Assembly: GCA_013141505.1 (NCBI GenBank)
Contig: JABFQX010000045.1
Location: 1 to 58,493, forward strand
Reading direction: 5' to 3'
Origin: Methyloglobulus sp.
GTDB taxonomy: Bacteria; Pseudomonadota; Gammaproteobacteria; Methylococcales; Methylomonadaceae
Length of the DNA: 58,493 bases
In this document: in pieces, positions 45,199 to 54,797 of the stretch
How the letters are laid out: every line of letters starts with the position of its first letter
How positions within the stretch are numbered: the first letter of the stretch is position 1
Made by a program: the position numbers and the translations under genes
Notes under the pieces: generated by a model
Databases searched by the model: none
What the model saw: the letters and a program-made list of their open reading frames with translations, nothing else
What the model was told of the DNA's origin: nothing

Positions 45199-46662
45199 AT
45201 GAAGCAATCTATAAATCTTAAGCTGGGTCAGCACTTATCAATGACGCCACAATTGCAACAAGCCATACGGCTATTGCAAATGTCTACCTTGGATTTACAG
45301 CAGGAAATTCAGCAGGCACTTGAATCCAACATGATGCTGGAAGTTGATGAAGAAGACAGCAGCTTTCAATTCCTAGAAGCGACACCAGAAAAGAAAACCG
45401 AAAATGCCGACACTGTCACCAGCGAAGGTTCGCAAACTGATATGCCCGATGAATTGCCCACTGATTCATCTTGGGATGACGTATATGGTGATGATGTGTA
45501 TGGCGATGATCGCGACGCGGGCACTAGCCATAACAGTGAAAATGTAGAGTTTGAATCCCAACGTAGCGGCGAATCAACCCTGGTCGATCATTTGGTATGG
45601 CAATTGGAGCTAACGCCATTTTCCGAACGCGATCATGACGTTGCCTTGTCAATCATCGATTCCATTAACGATGAAGGCTATCTGACCAGCAATCTTGAGG
45701 AAATTTTTCAGGGTTTGCAAAGTCAACTTGATGACTTGGATTTTGACGAAGTTAACGCCGTACTGCATAGGATACAAAATTTTGATCCGTCCGGTGTGGC
45801 GGCCATTGATCTTAAGGATTGCCTCAAAATTCAATTAACACAATTGCCTGAGCAAACGCCTTGCCGAAAAGAAGCCTTGGCAATCGTTACAAACCATCTG
45901 GAGTTATTGGCTAACCATGGTAAGGCCGCACTGATGCGGGAACTATCGGTAACGTCTGAGCGGCTGGATCAAATTGTGGCACTGATCAGAAGTCTCGATC
46001 CGAAGCCGGGGCTGCAGATACAGCATTCGGAATCAGAATATGTGATACCGGATGTTTATGTGACTCGGCGCAATAATATCTGGCTGGTTAGCCTGAACCC
46101 CGAAGTCTCTCCCAAGCTGCGGATAAATTCCGAGTATTCGGCATTGATTAAAAAGGCCGACGACAGTAAAGATAACCAATGCATGAAGGAACATTTTCAG
46201 GAAGCCAAATGGTTTATCAAGAGCTTACAAGGCCGTAACGATACATTGTTACGGGTAGCCCGCGCTATCGTTGCCAGGCAAACCGATTTTCTCGAGCATG
46301 GTTCCATCGCCATGAAACCGATGATCCTCAGGGATATAGCCGAAGAGTTGGAGCTACACGAATCCACCATCTCCAGGGTGACATCGCACAAGTACATGCA
46401 CACGCCGAATGGTATCGTTGAATTCAAACATTTTTTTTCCAGTCATGTTTCAACTGAAGAAGGAGGTGAATGTTCATCCACAGCCATAAGGGCTTTTATC
46501 AAAGAATTGATCGGGAATGAAAACCCGGCCAAACCCCTAAGCGACAGTAAAATTGCCGATCTTTTAAATGAAAAAGGGATCAATGTTGCAAGAAGAACTA
46601 TCGCAAAATATCGCGAGGCGATGTTTGTTCCATCGTCAAGTGAGAGAAAGCGTACTTTTTAA
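45199..46662 (+). CDS. rpoN: RNA polymerase sigma-54 factor
   Basis: This 487-aa protein has the Gln/Leu-rich region I (LKLGQHLSMTPQLQQAIRLL), an acidic region II with repeated DVYGDD units, the core-binding domain, and near the C-terminus the RpoN box ARRTIAKYREAM. It directs transcription with enhancer-binding activators. The acidic linker contains a small tandem duplication (DVYGDDVYGDD). Confidence 0.97.
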   Translation: MKQSINLKLGQHLSMTPQLQQAIRLLQMSTLDLQQEIQQALESNMMLEVDEEDSSFQFLEATPEKKTENADTVTSEGSQTDMPDELPTDSSWDDVYGDDVYGDDRDAGTSHNSENVEFESQRSGESTLVDHLVWQLELTPFSERDHDVALSIIDSINDEGYLTSNLEEIFQGLQSQLDDLDFDEVNAVLHRIQNFDPSGVAAIDLKDCLKIQLTQLPEQTPCRKEALAIVTNHLELLANHGKAALMRELSVTSERLDQIVALIRSLDPKPGLQIQHSESEYVIPDVYVTRRNNIWLVSLNPEVSPKLRINSEYSALIKKADDSKDNQCMKEHFQEAKWFIKSLQGRNDTLLRVARAIVARQTDFLEHGSIAMKPMILRDIAEELELHESTISRVTSHKYMHTPNGIVEFKHFFSSHVSTEEGGECSSTAIRAFIKELIGNENPAKPLSDSKIADLLNEKGINVARRTIAKYREAMFVPSSSERKRTF

Positions 46663-46705
46663 CGCTACCAGAAACAACAATCATCATCAGTAAGGAGTAA
46701 ATAAC

Positions 46706-46996
46706 ATGCAAGTCATCGTAACGGGACATCATCTTGAGATCACAGATTCTTTAAAAGCGCACGTCAACTCAAGATTTGACAAGTTGGCGCGCCATTTTGA
46801 TAAGGTTACTGACGTACACGTTATATTGAGTGTAGAAAAATTAATGCAAAAAGCCGAAGCAACTGTACATATAAACGGCGCGACGGTATTCGCAGAAGAT
46901 CACCAAGAAGACATGTATTCCGCTATTGACGATATGGTCGATAAACTGGATCGGCAAATCACCAAACACAAAGACAAGGTTACCAGCCACCGGTAA
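46706..46996 (+). CDS. hpf: ribosome hibernation promoting factor, short form
   Basis: This 96-aa protein starts MQVIVTGHHLEITDSLKAHV and has KAEATVHINGATVFAEDHQE and YSAIDDMVDKLDRQI. HPF binds the 30S decoding region and promotes 100S dimers in stationary phase. AAGGAG precedes the ATG. In many relatives ptsN follows; here rapZ follows directly. Confidence 0.94.
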   Translation: MQVIVTGHHLEITDSLKAHVNSRFDKLARHFDKVTDVHVILSVEKLMQKAEATVHINGATVFAEDHQEDMYSAIDDMVDKLDRQITKHKDKVTSHR

Positions 46997-47066
46997 CACT
47001 ATCCGCAGGGTGCAAAGTGTATAGTTGTTTTTGAGCTTTGCACCCTCGAGCCTTTATTCGGCAATT

Positions 47067-47924
47067 ATGAAATTGATTATCGTCAGCGGCCTTTCCGGTT
47101 CAGGAAAAAGCATCGCACTTGAAACCCTCGAAGACTGCGGTTATTTTTGCATTGATAACTTGCCGGTTACCCTGCTAGAAAATTTTATCAAAAATGTCAT
47201 GATGGTTGATAAGAAAACCTATGCAAAAACTGCCATCGGAATTGATGCACGTAACCAGAGCGAAAGCCTTGCTGGTTTTACGGATAGCCTCAACCTGATT
47301 CGCAGCAAGGGAATTGATTGTGAAGTTATTTTCATGCAGGCTGAAGAATCAACCCTATTAAAGCGTTACAGCGAAACCCGCCGCAAGCATCCGCTGACCG
47401 ACTTCAACATCCCCTTGAAGGAAGCGCTAAACATAGAAAAGAAGATGTTGATGCCGGTTGCTAAACACGCCAGTGTCGTTATCGACACCAGCCGCACTCA
47501 TTACCATCAACTTCGGGATTTAGTCAAAGATCAGATTGGTGAACGCGAATTCCGCCATATCTCCCTGCAATTCCAATCCTTTGGATTTAAAAATGGCGTA
47601 CCCTTGGATGCTGATTTTTTGTTTGATGCCCGGTGTTTGCCTAACCCTTACTGGCTCCCAGAATTAAGGGGGTTAACGGGTAAAGATCAGGCGGTCATCG
47701 ATTTTTTAAAAGGACAAAGCCTGGTCGGCGAGCTTTTTCAGGAAATAACAGGATTTATGGAGCGCTGGATGCCAAGATTTGAGGCTGAAGGACGTAGTTA
47801 CCTAACTGTCGCGATTGGCTGTACAGGCGGGCAACACCGTTCCGTTTATTTGGTGGATGCGCTCGCCAGACAATTCAAAAGCCCCAGCCTTAATGTTATC
47901 GTCAGACATCGGGAACTCAGCTAA
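47067..47924 (+). CDS. rapZ: RNase adapter / nucleotide-binding protein RapZ
   Basis: This 285-aa protein has a Walker A (VSGLSGSGKSIALETLED), GYFCIDNLPVTLL, and the C-terminal domain with GFKNGVPLDADFLFDARCLP, NPYWLPELR and AIGCTGGQHRSVYLV. In enterobacteria RapZ steers RNase E to GlmZ RNA. The ATG at 47067 (MKLIIVSGLSG) is preferred over a frame 14 codons longer that runs into the intergenic hairpin region. Confidence 0.95.
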   Translation: MKLIIVSGLSGSGKSIALETLEDCGYFCIDNLPVTLLENFIKNVMMVDKKTYAKTAIGIDARNQSESLAGFTDSLNLIRSKGIDCEVIFMQAEESTLLKRYSETRRKHPLTDFNIPLKEALNIEKKMLMPVAKHASVVIDTSRTHYHQLRDLVKDQIGEREFRHISLQFQSFGFKNGVPLDADFLFDARCLPNPYWLPELRGLTGKDQAVIDFLKGQSLVGELFQEITGFMERWMPRFEAEGRSYLTVAIGCTGGQHRSVYLVDALARQFKSPSLNVIVRHRELS

Positions 47925-47982
47925 AATCTTTTTCCCAATGCTACACTGGAGCGAATTATTTATAGGGGTGTTAGAATCCCCG

Positions 47983-48186
47983 CTACAGCAATGACAGCAT
48001 TTCAACACGGCCTTTCAACTCAATTTTCAGTTTGCCTTCTTTGGCTAACCAGCCGATGGCGCGTTGAATATCATTTTTGCTGATGCCTGTTTCAGTCGCT
48101 ACTTTAGTTACGCTAACTGAACCTGACTTGTCCAAATACTGCCATATAAGCCCGGCTGCCGTGCCGATTTCGGTGATTGCAGTCAT
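47983..48186 (-). CDS. small winged-helix protein
   Basis: This 67-aa protein is predicted to be one winged helix-turn-helix: GLIWQYLDKSGSVSVTKVAT, ETGISKNDIQRAIGWLAKEG and KLKIELKGRVEML. It fits the DUF2582-type winged-helix family, which is of unknown role. It follows minE by about 33 bases on the same strand and may belong to the min transcript. A GGAGGCG motif lies before the ATG. Confidence 0.85.
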   Translation of the reverse strand: MTAITEIGTAAGLIWQYLDKSGSVSVTKVATETGISKNDIQRAIGWLAKEGKLKIELKGRVEMLSLL

Positions 48187-48219
48187 GAGTCGCCTCCTGA
48201 TAAATTTTATAAGTCAAAG

Positions 48220-48483
48220 TTAAAATGTCTTGTGTTGATCCGGTAGAGTAATATTCAACTCAAGCGTTTCCTGATGTTCATCCTGTTCAAAACTGACTGA
48301 AATAGCATTTTCATCAACGTTAACGTATTTTTGGATAACATCCAATAATTCTTTTTGTAGCTGCGGCAAATAGGAAGGTTGGTCATGAGAAACCCGCTCG
48401 TGCGCCACCAATATTTGCAGGCGCTCTTTAGCGAGGGAAGCTGAACTGGTTTTTGAAATCTTAAAGTAATCCAGTAAGCTCAT
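48220..48483 (-). CDS. minE: cell division topological specificity factor MinE
   Basis: This 87-aa protein has a membrane-binding N-terminus (MSLLDYFKISK), the MinD-interacting stretch SASLAKERLQILVAHERV and a beta-rich C-terminal domain (YLPQLQKELLDVIQKYV). MinE drives MinCD oscillation. It overlaps minD by one base. Confidence 0.95.
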   Translation of the reverse strand: MSLLDYFKISKTSSASLAKERLQILVAHERVSHDQPSYLPQLQKELLDVIQKYVNVDENAISVSFEQDEHQETLELNITLPDQHKTF

Positions 48484-49292
48484 TATTTACCTCCGAACAA
48501 CTTGCCGAAAAAGCCCTTTTTATCTTCAATAAAACGATGCGGTTTATTTTCACCCAAATAGCGGGCAACAATATCGGCATAGGCTTGACCAGCATCGCTT
48601 TTTTCATCCAGTATAACGGGCATGCCGGAGTTTGAAGCATTCAGCACTGATTTCGATTCCGGTATCACTCCCAAAAGATGGAGCGATAAAATTTCCTGCA
48701 CATCATCTACGCTCAACATTTCACCCAACTTAACCCGTTCTGGAGAATAACGGGTTAATAACAGGTATTCCTTAATGGGCTCTTTATTTTCTTCAGCACG
48801 GCGAGATTTGCTGGAAAGAATCCCCAACATACGATCTGAGTCCCTTACTGAAGACACTTCTGGATTGGTAACCACAAACGCATCATCCGCAAAATACATC
48901 GCCAAATGTGCGCCTCTTTCTATACCAGCCGGGGAATCACAAACAATATATTTGAAATCTTTGGACAAGTCTTCCAGGACTTTCCCTACGCCCTCTTGGC
49001 TCAGAGCGTCTTTATCCCGGGTTTGCGAAGCCGCCAAAATGTGCAATTGCGGGCAATTTTTATCTTTTATCAACGCCTGATTAAGGCTGGCCTCGCCATT
49101 GATGACATTGATGAAATCGTAAACAACCCGGCGTTCACAACCCATAATTAAGTCGAGGTTACGCAAACCGACATCAAAATCGATCACGGCAGTTTTGTGG
49201 CCTCTTTTTGCAAGCCCCATTGCGATAGCGGCGCTGGTCGTGGTTTTACCCACGCCCCCTTTACCTGATGTTACGACGATGATTCTTGCCAA
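48483..49292 (-). CDS. minD: septum site-determining ATPase MinD
   Basis: This 269-aa deviant Walker ATPase has SGKGGVGKTTTSAAIAMGL, VIDFDVGLRNLDLIMGCERR and IVCDSPAGIERGAHLA. The C-terminal amphipathic helix is near KKGFFGKLFGGK. MinD recruits MinC to the membrane to block polar division. It is the second gene of minC-minD-minE. Confidence 0.97.
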   Translation of the reverse strand: MARIIVVTSGKGGVGKTTTSAAIAMGLAKRGHKTAVIDFDVGLRNLDLIMGCERRVVYDFINVINGEASLNQALIKDKNCPQLHILAASQTRDKDALSQEGVGKVLEDLSKDFKYIVCDSPAGIERGAHLAMYFADDAFVVTNPEVSSVRDSDRMLGILSSKSRRAEENKEPIKEYLLLTRYSPERVKLGEMLSVDDVQEILSLHLLGVIPESKSVLNASNSGMPVILDEKSDAGQAYADIVARYLGENKPHRFIEDKKGFFGKLFGGK

Positions 49293-49321
49293 TTGATGTT
49301 CCTCCAGTTTAGCGGGATGGA

Positions 49322-50056
49322 TTAAATTTCTTTAATAACTAAAGCGCGATTTTCTAAATAAATTTGTATAAGTTTCCCGCGAACTTCTTGATTGAGATCT
49401 TCGCTGATTTTGTAGTTTCCAGCGATTGAAATAAGTTCTGCCTGAAGGTCTGAACAAAAAATTCGCGCTTCGGTATTGCCTTGCACACCGGCTAAGGCGC
49501 GTCCTCTCAATGTACCATAGACGTGGATATTGCCTTCTGCCAAGATTTCCGTACCGGCGCTCACTTGTGAAACGATAATCAAATCACCTGCAGCATAAAT
49601 ACGCTGACCCGAACGTATTGGTTGGGTTATCAATGTAGTACCGGTTTGCAGAAGATCTTTAGTTTCCGGTTCAGGCGTTGGCGTAGCCGTCTTTTTTGCA
49701 TCCACTGTGGTAGTGCTGGTGTGGATTGAGTGAAGCGGAATACCAAGGCCAAGGGCTTTTTCATTTTGCTCAGGATTGCCACCCCGAATACCAATGGGTA
49801 ACAAACCCAGCTTGCGGACTACTTCAAGTATTGCGACGACATCGGCCTCAATATTTTGTTTGTTGAGTTCCTGAACATCCAATACCAATGGCGAGTTTTT
49901 GAAAAACTCCGGCGCTAATTTAATTTTTGCCTCAAGCTGTTGTTGGATAATGATTAAATCATTGCTTGATATGACCAGCACCGGTACAGAAAAAGTACTG
50001 CTTTTGAATTCCAAAGCAGGCGGGCTGTAAGGCGTTTTTTGTGCGTCTTTTGACAT
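49322..50056 (-). CDS. minC: septum site-determining protein MinC
   Basis: This 244-aa FtsZ inhibitor has an N-terminal domain (LEFKSSTFSVPVLVISSNDL) and, after a Pro/Thr-rich linker, a beta-helix C-terminal domain. The latter includes IRSGQRIYAAGDLIIVSQVS, GTEILAEGNIHVYGTLRGRA and GVQGNTEARIFCSDLQAELI. It heads the min operon. Confidence 0.95.
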   Translation of the reverse strand: MSKDAQKTPYSPPALEFKSSTFSVPVLVISSNDLIIIQQQLEAKIKLAPEFFKNSPLVLDVQELNKQNIEADVVAILEVVRKLGLLPIGIRGGNPEQNEKALGLGIPLHSIHTSTTTVDAKKTATPTPEPETKDLLQTGTTLITQPIRSGQRIYAAGDLIIVSQVSAGTEILAEGNIHVYGTLRGRALAGVQGNTEARIFCSDLQAELISIAGNYKISEDLNQEVRGKLIQIYLENRALVIKEI

Positions 50057-50290
50057 CCGTTCAGTTTAAGTTGATAGTTACTAAGAGAATCTTAGCATTA
50101 GTCACGGAAAAAATCATTTTTCAGCGATTAAAAACTTAATGAATATTTAATCAGGGCTCGTATTTCCAGAGTTAATGAAAGCATTACTTTTCAGAATGCC
50201 AAAGCGTCGTTAACTGATTTTTGGAAAAATGCAGAAGTTTTGCAACGCAAAAAACTCGCGTATTCCGCCGTACAATTCAGGCTCATATGA

Positions 50291-51277
50291 TTACTGATTG
50301 CCATAGATAAGCATTAACTTTACATACGCAGCTTCAATGGACATATTCCAAAGCATTGTTGCGCCATGTACGAGTAATTCATGTGTGGTTTGATAAGCGT
50401 TTTTCGTCTTGATGGCGGGTGCAAGATATACCGGAATATGTTGCTGTTTGCACCGTTTTAAGAATTCGACCAGCGAATGACGTTTACCCCATTGTTCGGT
50501 AGCGCAAGCCGTACCGGAATGGTACAAATCGTGCAGGATTGCATCCAAACCATCCAGATTGAAATGACTATAGTCCAGCCCAGGGTAAGGTTTTATCATC
50601 AGGATTCGGCTGGAGAATTGTGGTTTTGACGGGATGAAATTATTGGAATCAATAAAAAAATCAGTCCCCGTGACGGGAAGGCCGTATGCTCCGTTTAAAA
50701 GCGTAAATTGCCCACCATCGAATTGCATAAAACTTTTGTTTTGGATGCTGTAGAAATCCCCGGTCAACTGCAAAGAGCAGGTTAATCGAATGCCTTCATG
50801 GATTTGCATGATCTGTCCGGCATTCCGGTATGGCACAAACACGCCGTGCGCTATTTCCCTGCGGATAAACTCGACAGCACAAATAAAGTTTGCCAAGCCG
50901 TTGCCGTTTGGGTTTTCCAAAGGATAATCGCTGGAAACCAACAGCATCGGCAAAGCCAACGCATGAAAATAATAACTTAATGCTGCTGCGGTATACGCCA
51001 GGGTATCAGTGCCATGAGTGACAATAATGCCATCGTACCTACTGGGATCAGCTGATTCGATAGCTTCGATGATAACCGTCCAAGCAGCAGGGGCAAGATT
51101 TTCACTCAAAATCTGTATCGGCTGTAGGGGCTCGAAATGGATGCATGAATAGTCGTGATATTGTTGCTGAAACAATTGCAGTAACTTGAACGATGCGGAA
51201 CTGGCGGTATTGATAGTGCCGTCAGTTGCCGTAGAACCAATCGTCCCGCCAGTAAACACAACCAGAATCTGTTTCAT
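50291..51277 (-). CDS. asparaginase-family amidohydrolase
   Basis: The 328-aa protein starts MKQILVVFTGGTIGS at 51277. The nucleophile Thr is in TGGTIGS, and the second active-site motif is VTHGTDTLAY. These are the two hallmarks of asparaginase/glutaminase. A Tyr/Lys pattern later (ACATEQWGKRHSLVEFLKRC) is less typical than in AnsA/AnsB, so substrate preference is open. A TTG six codons upstream is a weaker start. It is divergent from folA with 61 bases between. Confidence 0.85.
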   Translation of the reverse strand: MKQILVVFTGGTIGSTATDGTINTASSASFKLLQLFQQQYHDYSCIHFEPLQPIQILSENLAPAAWTVIIEAIESADPSRYDGIIVTHGTDTLAYTAAALSYYFHALALPMLLVSSDYPLENPNGNGLANFICAVEFIRREIAHGVFVPYRNAGQIMQIHEGIRLTCSLQLTGDFYSIQNKSFMQFDGGQFTLLNGAYGLPVTGTDFFIDSNNFIPSKPQFSSRILMIKPYPGLDYSHFNLDGLDAILHDLYHSGTACATEQWGKRHSLVEFLKRCKQQHIPVYLAPAIKTKNAYQTTHELLVHGATMLWNMSIEAAYVKLMLIYGNQ

Positions 51278-51338
51278 AGTATCATTGTCGTACAAAGTTA
51301 TCGTCCGTTAAGCATAGCAAAGCCGCTCAGCCATTCAA

Positions 51339-51839
51339 ATGAAAATATCACTCATCGTCGCCCTATCCAGCAACCGCGCCATCGGCATTGACGGGAAAAT
51401 GCCCTGGCATTTATCGGCTGACCTTAAACGCTTCAAGCAAATCACCATGGGGCATCCTATCCTGATGGGCAGAAAGACTTTCGAGTCCATCGGCAGGCCT
51501 TTACCGGGACGCACCAATATTATCGTCAGTCGAAATCTTGCTTACAGTGCGGAAGGTTGTGTGGTAGTCGAGAGCGTGGAAGCAGCCATCAGCCACGGTT
51601 GCCAATTGGCTAATGAAGTGTTTGTGATTGGCGGCTCGACTTTGTATGAAGCTACGCTACCGATAGCTGGCTCTCTATACATAACTCAAATCAACCAGAC
51701 CTTTGACGGCGATACGTTTTTTCCGGATTTTGACGCAAATGACTGGGTTGAGATTGAACGTGAGGATGTTATGGATGATACTCGGGTTAGTTTTAGTTAC
51801 AGTTTTTTGAAGTTACAAAGAATGTCTAACCCATTTTAA
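51339..51839 (+). CDS. folA: dihydrofolate reductase
   Basis: This 166-aa NADPH enzyme regenerates tetrahydrofolate. It has ISLIVALSSNRAIGIDGKMP, WHLSADLKRFKQITMGHPIL (with the active-site Asp), GRKTFESIGRPLPGRTNIIV and VIGGSTLYEATLPIA. It converges with apaH, overlapping by 14 bases. With ThyA at 25359 it completes the thymidylate cycle. Confidence 0.96.
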   Translation: MKISLIVALSSNRAIGIDGKMPWHLSADLKRFKQITMGHPILMGRKTFESIGRPLPGRTNIIVSRNLAYSAEGCVVVESVEAAISHGCQLANEVFVIGGSTLYEATLPIAGSLYITQINQTFDGDTFFPDFDANDWVEIEREDVMDDTRVSFSYSFLKLQRMSNPF

Positions 51840-52644
51840 ATCTTGAGCAATCAAGACTAAATCGCTCGACCTGTTCGCTTAGTCTCAAAGCCGTCAATTG
51901 CCCGCCCCACAGACAACCGGTATCAATCGCATAACAATTATTGCCTTCGTAGAAACCAAGGCTAGACCAATGTCCGAAAACAACTTTTCTATCAAATATT
52001 TTGCGGCCAGGCACGGTAAACCAGGGCATCAGGTTGTCAGGTTGTGAGCCGGGCGCACCGTTAAAATTGAAATCCAACCGCCCTTCTTTATTGCAATAAC
52101 GCATCCGGGTAAAGCAGTTGATGATAAAACGCAAGCGGGACGTACCACGCAATAGGGGCGACCAAATATCGGGCTTATCGCCATACATAGTTTTTAGAAG
52201 GCTTTTGTAATCTTTGCCTTGTAACGCTGTTGCCACAACTTGAGCCATTTTTTGGGTCTGGTCAAAATCCCACTGCGGCGGAATACCAGCATGTACCATA
52301 CAAAAATGTTCGTTGTAATGGAATAAGGGACGATGCCTTAGCCAGTCGATTAACTCATCCCGGTCGGGCGCAATCAGCACTTGTTTGAGCGCTTCTTTTT
52401 TATTGTTTGATGGCACTGAACATGCGGCGGCAAGCAGATGCAGGTCATGATTGCCCAAAACGGCAACGGCTGAGTCGCCCAAGGATTTGATAAACCGTAA
52501 GGTTTCCAGCGACTTTGGCCCCCGATTAACCAGGTCGCCGACAAACCAAAGTTGGTCATTGTGTTCATTGAATGCAATAGTATCGAGTAGCCTTATTAGC
52601 TCATCGTAACAGCCTTGTAAATCACCAATTGCATAGATAGCCAT
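51826..52644 (-). CDS. apaH: diadenosine tetraphosphatase (symmetrical)
   Basis: ApaH cleaves Ap4A to two ADP. It has the metallophosphatase motifs GDLQGCYDEL, GDLVNRGPKSLETLRF, VLGNHDLHLLA and MVHAGIPPQWD. The ATG at 52644 (MAIYAIGDLQG) matches the family; a frame 24 codons longer overlaps apaG and is rejected. It follows apaG by four bases. Confidence 0.96.
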   Translation of the reverse strand: MAIYAIGDLQGCYDELIRLLDTIAFNEHNDQLWFVGDLVNRGPKSLETLRFIKSLGDSAVAVLGNHDLHLLAAACSVPSNNKKEALKQVLIAPDRDELIDWLRHRPLFHYNEHFCMVHAGIPPQWDFDQTQKMAQVVATALQGKDYKSLLKTMYGDKPDIWSPLLRGTSRLRFIINCFTRMRYCNKEGRLDFNFNGAPGSQPDNLMPWFTVPGRKIFDRKVVFGHWSSLGFYEGNNCYAIDTGCLWGGQLTALRLSEQVERFSLDCSRFKMG

Positions 52645-52648
52645 TTTC

Positions 52649-53026
52649 CTAGTGCAACGTTCTGGGAATAGACAACGTAAACTTGGGAATAGGCGCATTA
52701 AAATTATCGCCCTCATCCGAAATCATGGTGTACTGGCCTTGCATAGTGCCGACTGGCGTTTCCAGCATTGCGCCGCTGGTGTATTGGTAAGATTCGCCGG
52801 GTTTCAGATACGGCTGCTCACCAATTACGCCTTCACCCCGGACTTCCTGGATTTTGCCGTTGGAATCGGTAATCAGCCAGTGCCGATTCAGCAATTTAGC
52901 GGGGATCATGCCCACATTGGTTATAGTGATGGTGTAGGCAAATACATAGCGACTTTCATTCGGCGAGGATTGCGCCTCAATGAAATGTGGGATGGCTTCA
53001 ACTAATATTTTGTTTTTTTCGGTCAT
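52649..53026 (-). CDS. apaG: ApaG (Co2+/Mg2+ efflux protein family)
   Basis: This 125-aa protein has a fibronectin-like fold: YVFAYTITITNVGMIPAKLL, NRHWLITDSNGKIQEVRGEG, VIGEQPYLKPGESYQYTSGA and GTMQGQYTMI. It is coupled to apaH in the usual apaGH order. The biochemical role of ApaG is still unsettled. Confidence 0.95.
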   Translation of the reverse strand: MTEKNKILVEAIPHFIEAQSSPNESRYVFAYTITITNVGMIPAKLLNRHWLITDSNGKIQEVRGEGVIGEQPYLKPGESYQYTSGAMLETPVGTMQGQYTMISDEGDNFNAPIPKFTLSIPRTLH

Positions 53027-53137
53027 TATCGGATGATATGGCTTGTTTGCGGTTTGTTATAATCACGTGTAAACGGGAATCTCTGAATAAGTCCTTTGCC
53101 AAGACCTTGGGCAACTGCTCCATGCGTTGCCTTGCCG

Positions 53138-53210
53138 TCGAGGACGAACGGTAACGATTAATTCCGTTCGTGGCGAGCCTGTCGAACCGTGGACGGAATT
53201 GACTCTTTCA
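53138..53210. repeat. REP-like palindrome
   Basis: AATTCCGTTCGTGG (53160-53173) pairs with CCGTGGACGGAATT (53187-53200), with two weak positions, around CGAGCCTGTCGAA. An alternative stem CGAACGG with CCGTTCG lies on the left. It has the look of the widely dispersed GTTCGTGG ... CCTGTCGAAC palindromes of many proteobacteria. It lies between apaG and mpl. Confidence 0.6.
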
Positions 53211-53299
53211 GAGTTACCTGAATATAAGCTCGCATTTTATAACAAAAATCGACTGAAAAAATAATCCACCAAACTAAATCCAATAACGGGACAAAAACA

Positions 53300-54655
53300 G
53301 TGCATATTCATATTCTAGGTATTTGCGGTACATTTATGGGTGGTCTTGCGCTGATTGCACGGGAACTGGGCTATGAGGTTTCTGGTTCTGACCAGAATGT
53401 CTATCCGCCCATGAGTATCCAATTGGAAGAACAGGGTATTCACTTGATGGAAGGCTACAAGGCCGAAAACCTTGCTGGTAAACCTAATTTGGTGATCATC
53501 GGCAATGCCATATCCAGAGGCAACCCCGAAGTGGAGGCTGTCCTCAATCGAGGTATCCGCTACATCTCCGGCCCACAATGGCTATCCGAACACGTCTTAC
53601 AAAACAAATGGGTGCTGGGCGTTGCAGGTACGCACGGCAAAACCACCACAACTAGCATGTTAACCTGGATACTGGAGCACCAAGGCTTTAAGCCTGGCTT
53701 CCTGATTGGCGGCATTCCGATGAATTTCGGCATTTCGGCACGGCTGGGCGAATCGGATTTTTTTGTGATTGAAGCCGATGAATACGATTCGGCGTTTTTC
53801 GACAAACGCTCGAAATTCGTTCATTACCGTCCGCGCACAGCCATCTTGAATAACCTGGAATACGACCACGCCGACATTTTCCCTGACCTGGACGCGATCA
53901 AAAAGCAGTTTCACCATCTGGTCAGGACAGTACCGGGTGAGGGCTTGATTATAAGTCCGGCATCTGAAAAAAATATTGATGATGTGCTGGCGATGGGCTG
54001 CTGGACGCCAGTATCAAGAACCTCCATCAATGGCAATTCCCAATGGAATGCCGAGTTGGTCAAAGCCGACGGCAGCCAATTTAAGGTTTGCTTTGAGGGC
54101 ATTGAGCAAGGCTGTGTCGATTGGGCATTAACCGGCGACCATAATGTCTACAATGCAATGTCTGCCATTGTTGCTGCAAAACATGTCGGCATATTGCCGA
54201 GTGCCGCAATTGAGGCGTTAGCCACGTTTAAAAACGTCAAACGCCGGATGGAAGTCATCGCCAAGATCAACGGCGTAACCTTATACGACGACTTTGCTCA
54301 TCATCCGACTGCTATCGAAACCACGCTGGACGGCTTGCGGAAGCAAGTTGGCAGCGAACGCATCATTGCTGTTGTAGAACCACGCTCCAACACCATGCGT
54401 CTGGGCATTCATACAGAAACTCTGGCGCTGTCCCTGCACGATGCCGATAAGGCTATTTTGTACCAACCGGAAAACTTAGGTTGGGATTTAAGCGGACTTA
54501 AAAAATACGCCGCGAATATTGAAATTTGCCAGACTCTGGATGAAATCATCGACAAACTTAAATTGGAAGCCCGTTACGGCGGACATTTTGTCTTGATGAG
54601 CAATGGCAGTTTTGGGGGGATTTATCAGCGCTTACAAGAGGCATTAAGCCAATGA
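53300..54655 (+). CDS. mpl: UDP-N-acetylmuramate:tripeptide ligase Mpl
   Basis: Mpl reattaches recovered murein tripeptide to UDP-MurNAc. The 451-aa length is normal. The N-terminus MHIHILGICGTFMGGLALIA, P-loop VAGTHGKTTTTSMLTWILEH (about residue 108-127), and LYDDFAHHPTAIETTLDGLR are clear. It starts with GTG at 53300. It works with AmpD (5935) in cell-wall recycling. Confidence 0.96.
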   Translation: MHIHILGICGTFMGGLALIARELGYEVSGSDQNVYPPMSIQLEEQGIHLMEGYKAENLAGKPNLVIIGNAISRGNPEVEAVLNRGIRYISGPQWLSEHVLQNKWVLGVAGTHGKTTTTSMLTWILEHQGFKPGFLIGGIPMNFGISARLGESDFFVIEADEYDSAFFDKRSKFVHYRPRTAILNNLEYDHADIFPDLDAIKKQFHHLVRTVPGEGLIISPASEKNIDDVLAMGCWTPVSRTSINGNSQWNAELVKADGSQFKVCFEGIEQGCVDWALTGDHNVYNAMSAIVAAKHVGILPSAAIEALATFKNVKRRMEVIAKINGVTLYDDFAHHPTAIETTLDGLRKQVGSERIIAVVEPRSNTMRLGIHTETLALSLHDADKAILYQPENLGWDLSGLKKYAANIEICQTLDEIIDKLKLEARYGGHFVLMSNGSFGGIYQRLQEALSQ

Positions 54656-54797
54656 TGTTGATGTGCTGTGGTAAAAACTTCGAGTATTCGTAAAAGTATG
54701 TGGAAACACGCTATGTTTTAGAAGCTGATTGATTAAAAACACCATTATTTATCATGTTGTTACCGTTTTAATAAAAGGTAATTTGTTAAAAATATGT

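Noticed and set aside
53027-53299. Attenuator or riboswitch before mpl
   Set aside because: The structure seen is a dispersed REP-like palindrome; there is no known riboswitch core.
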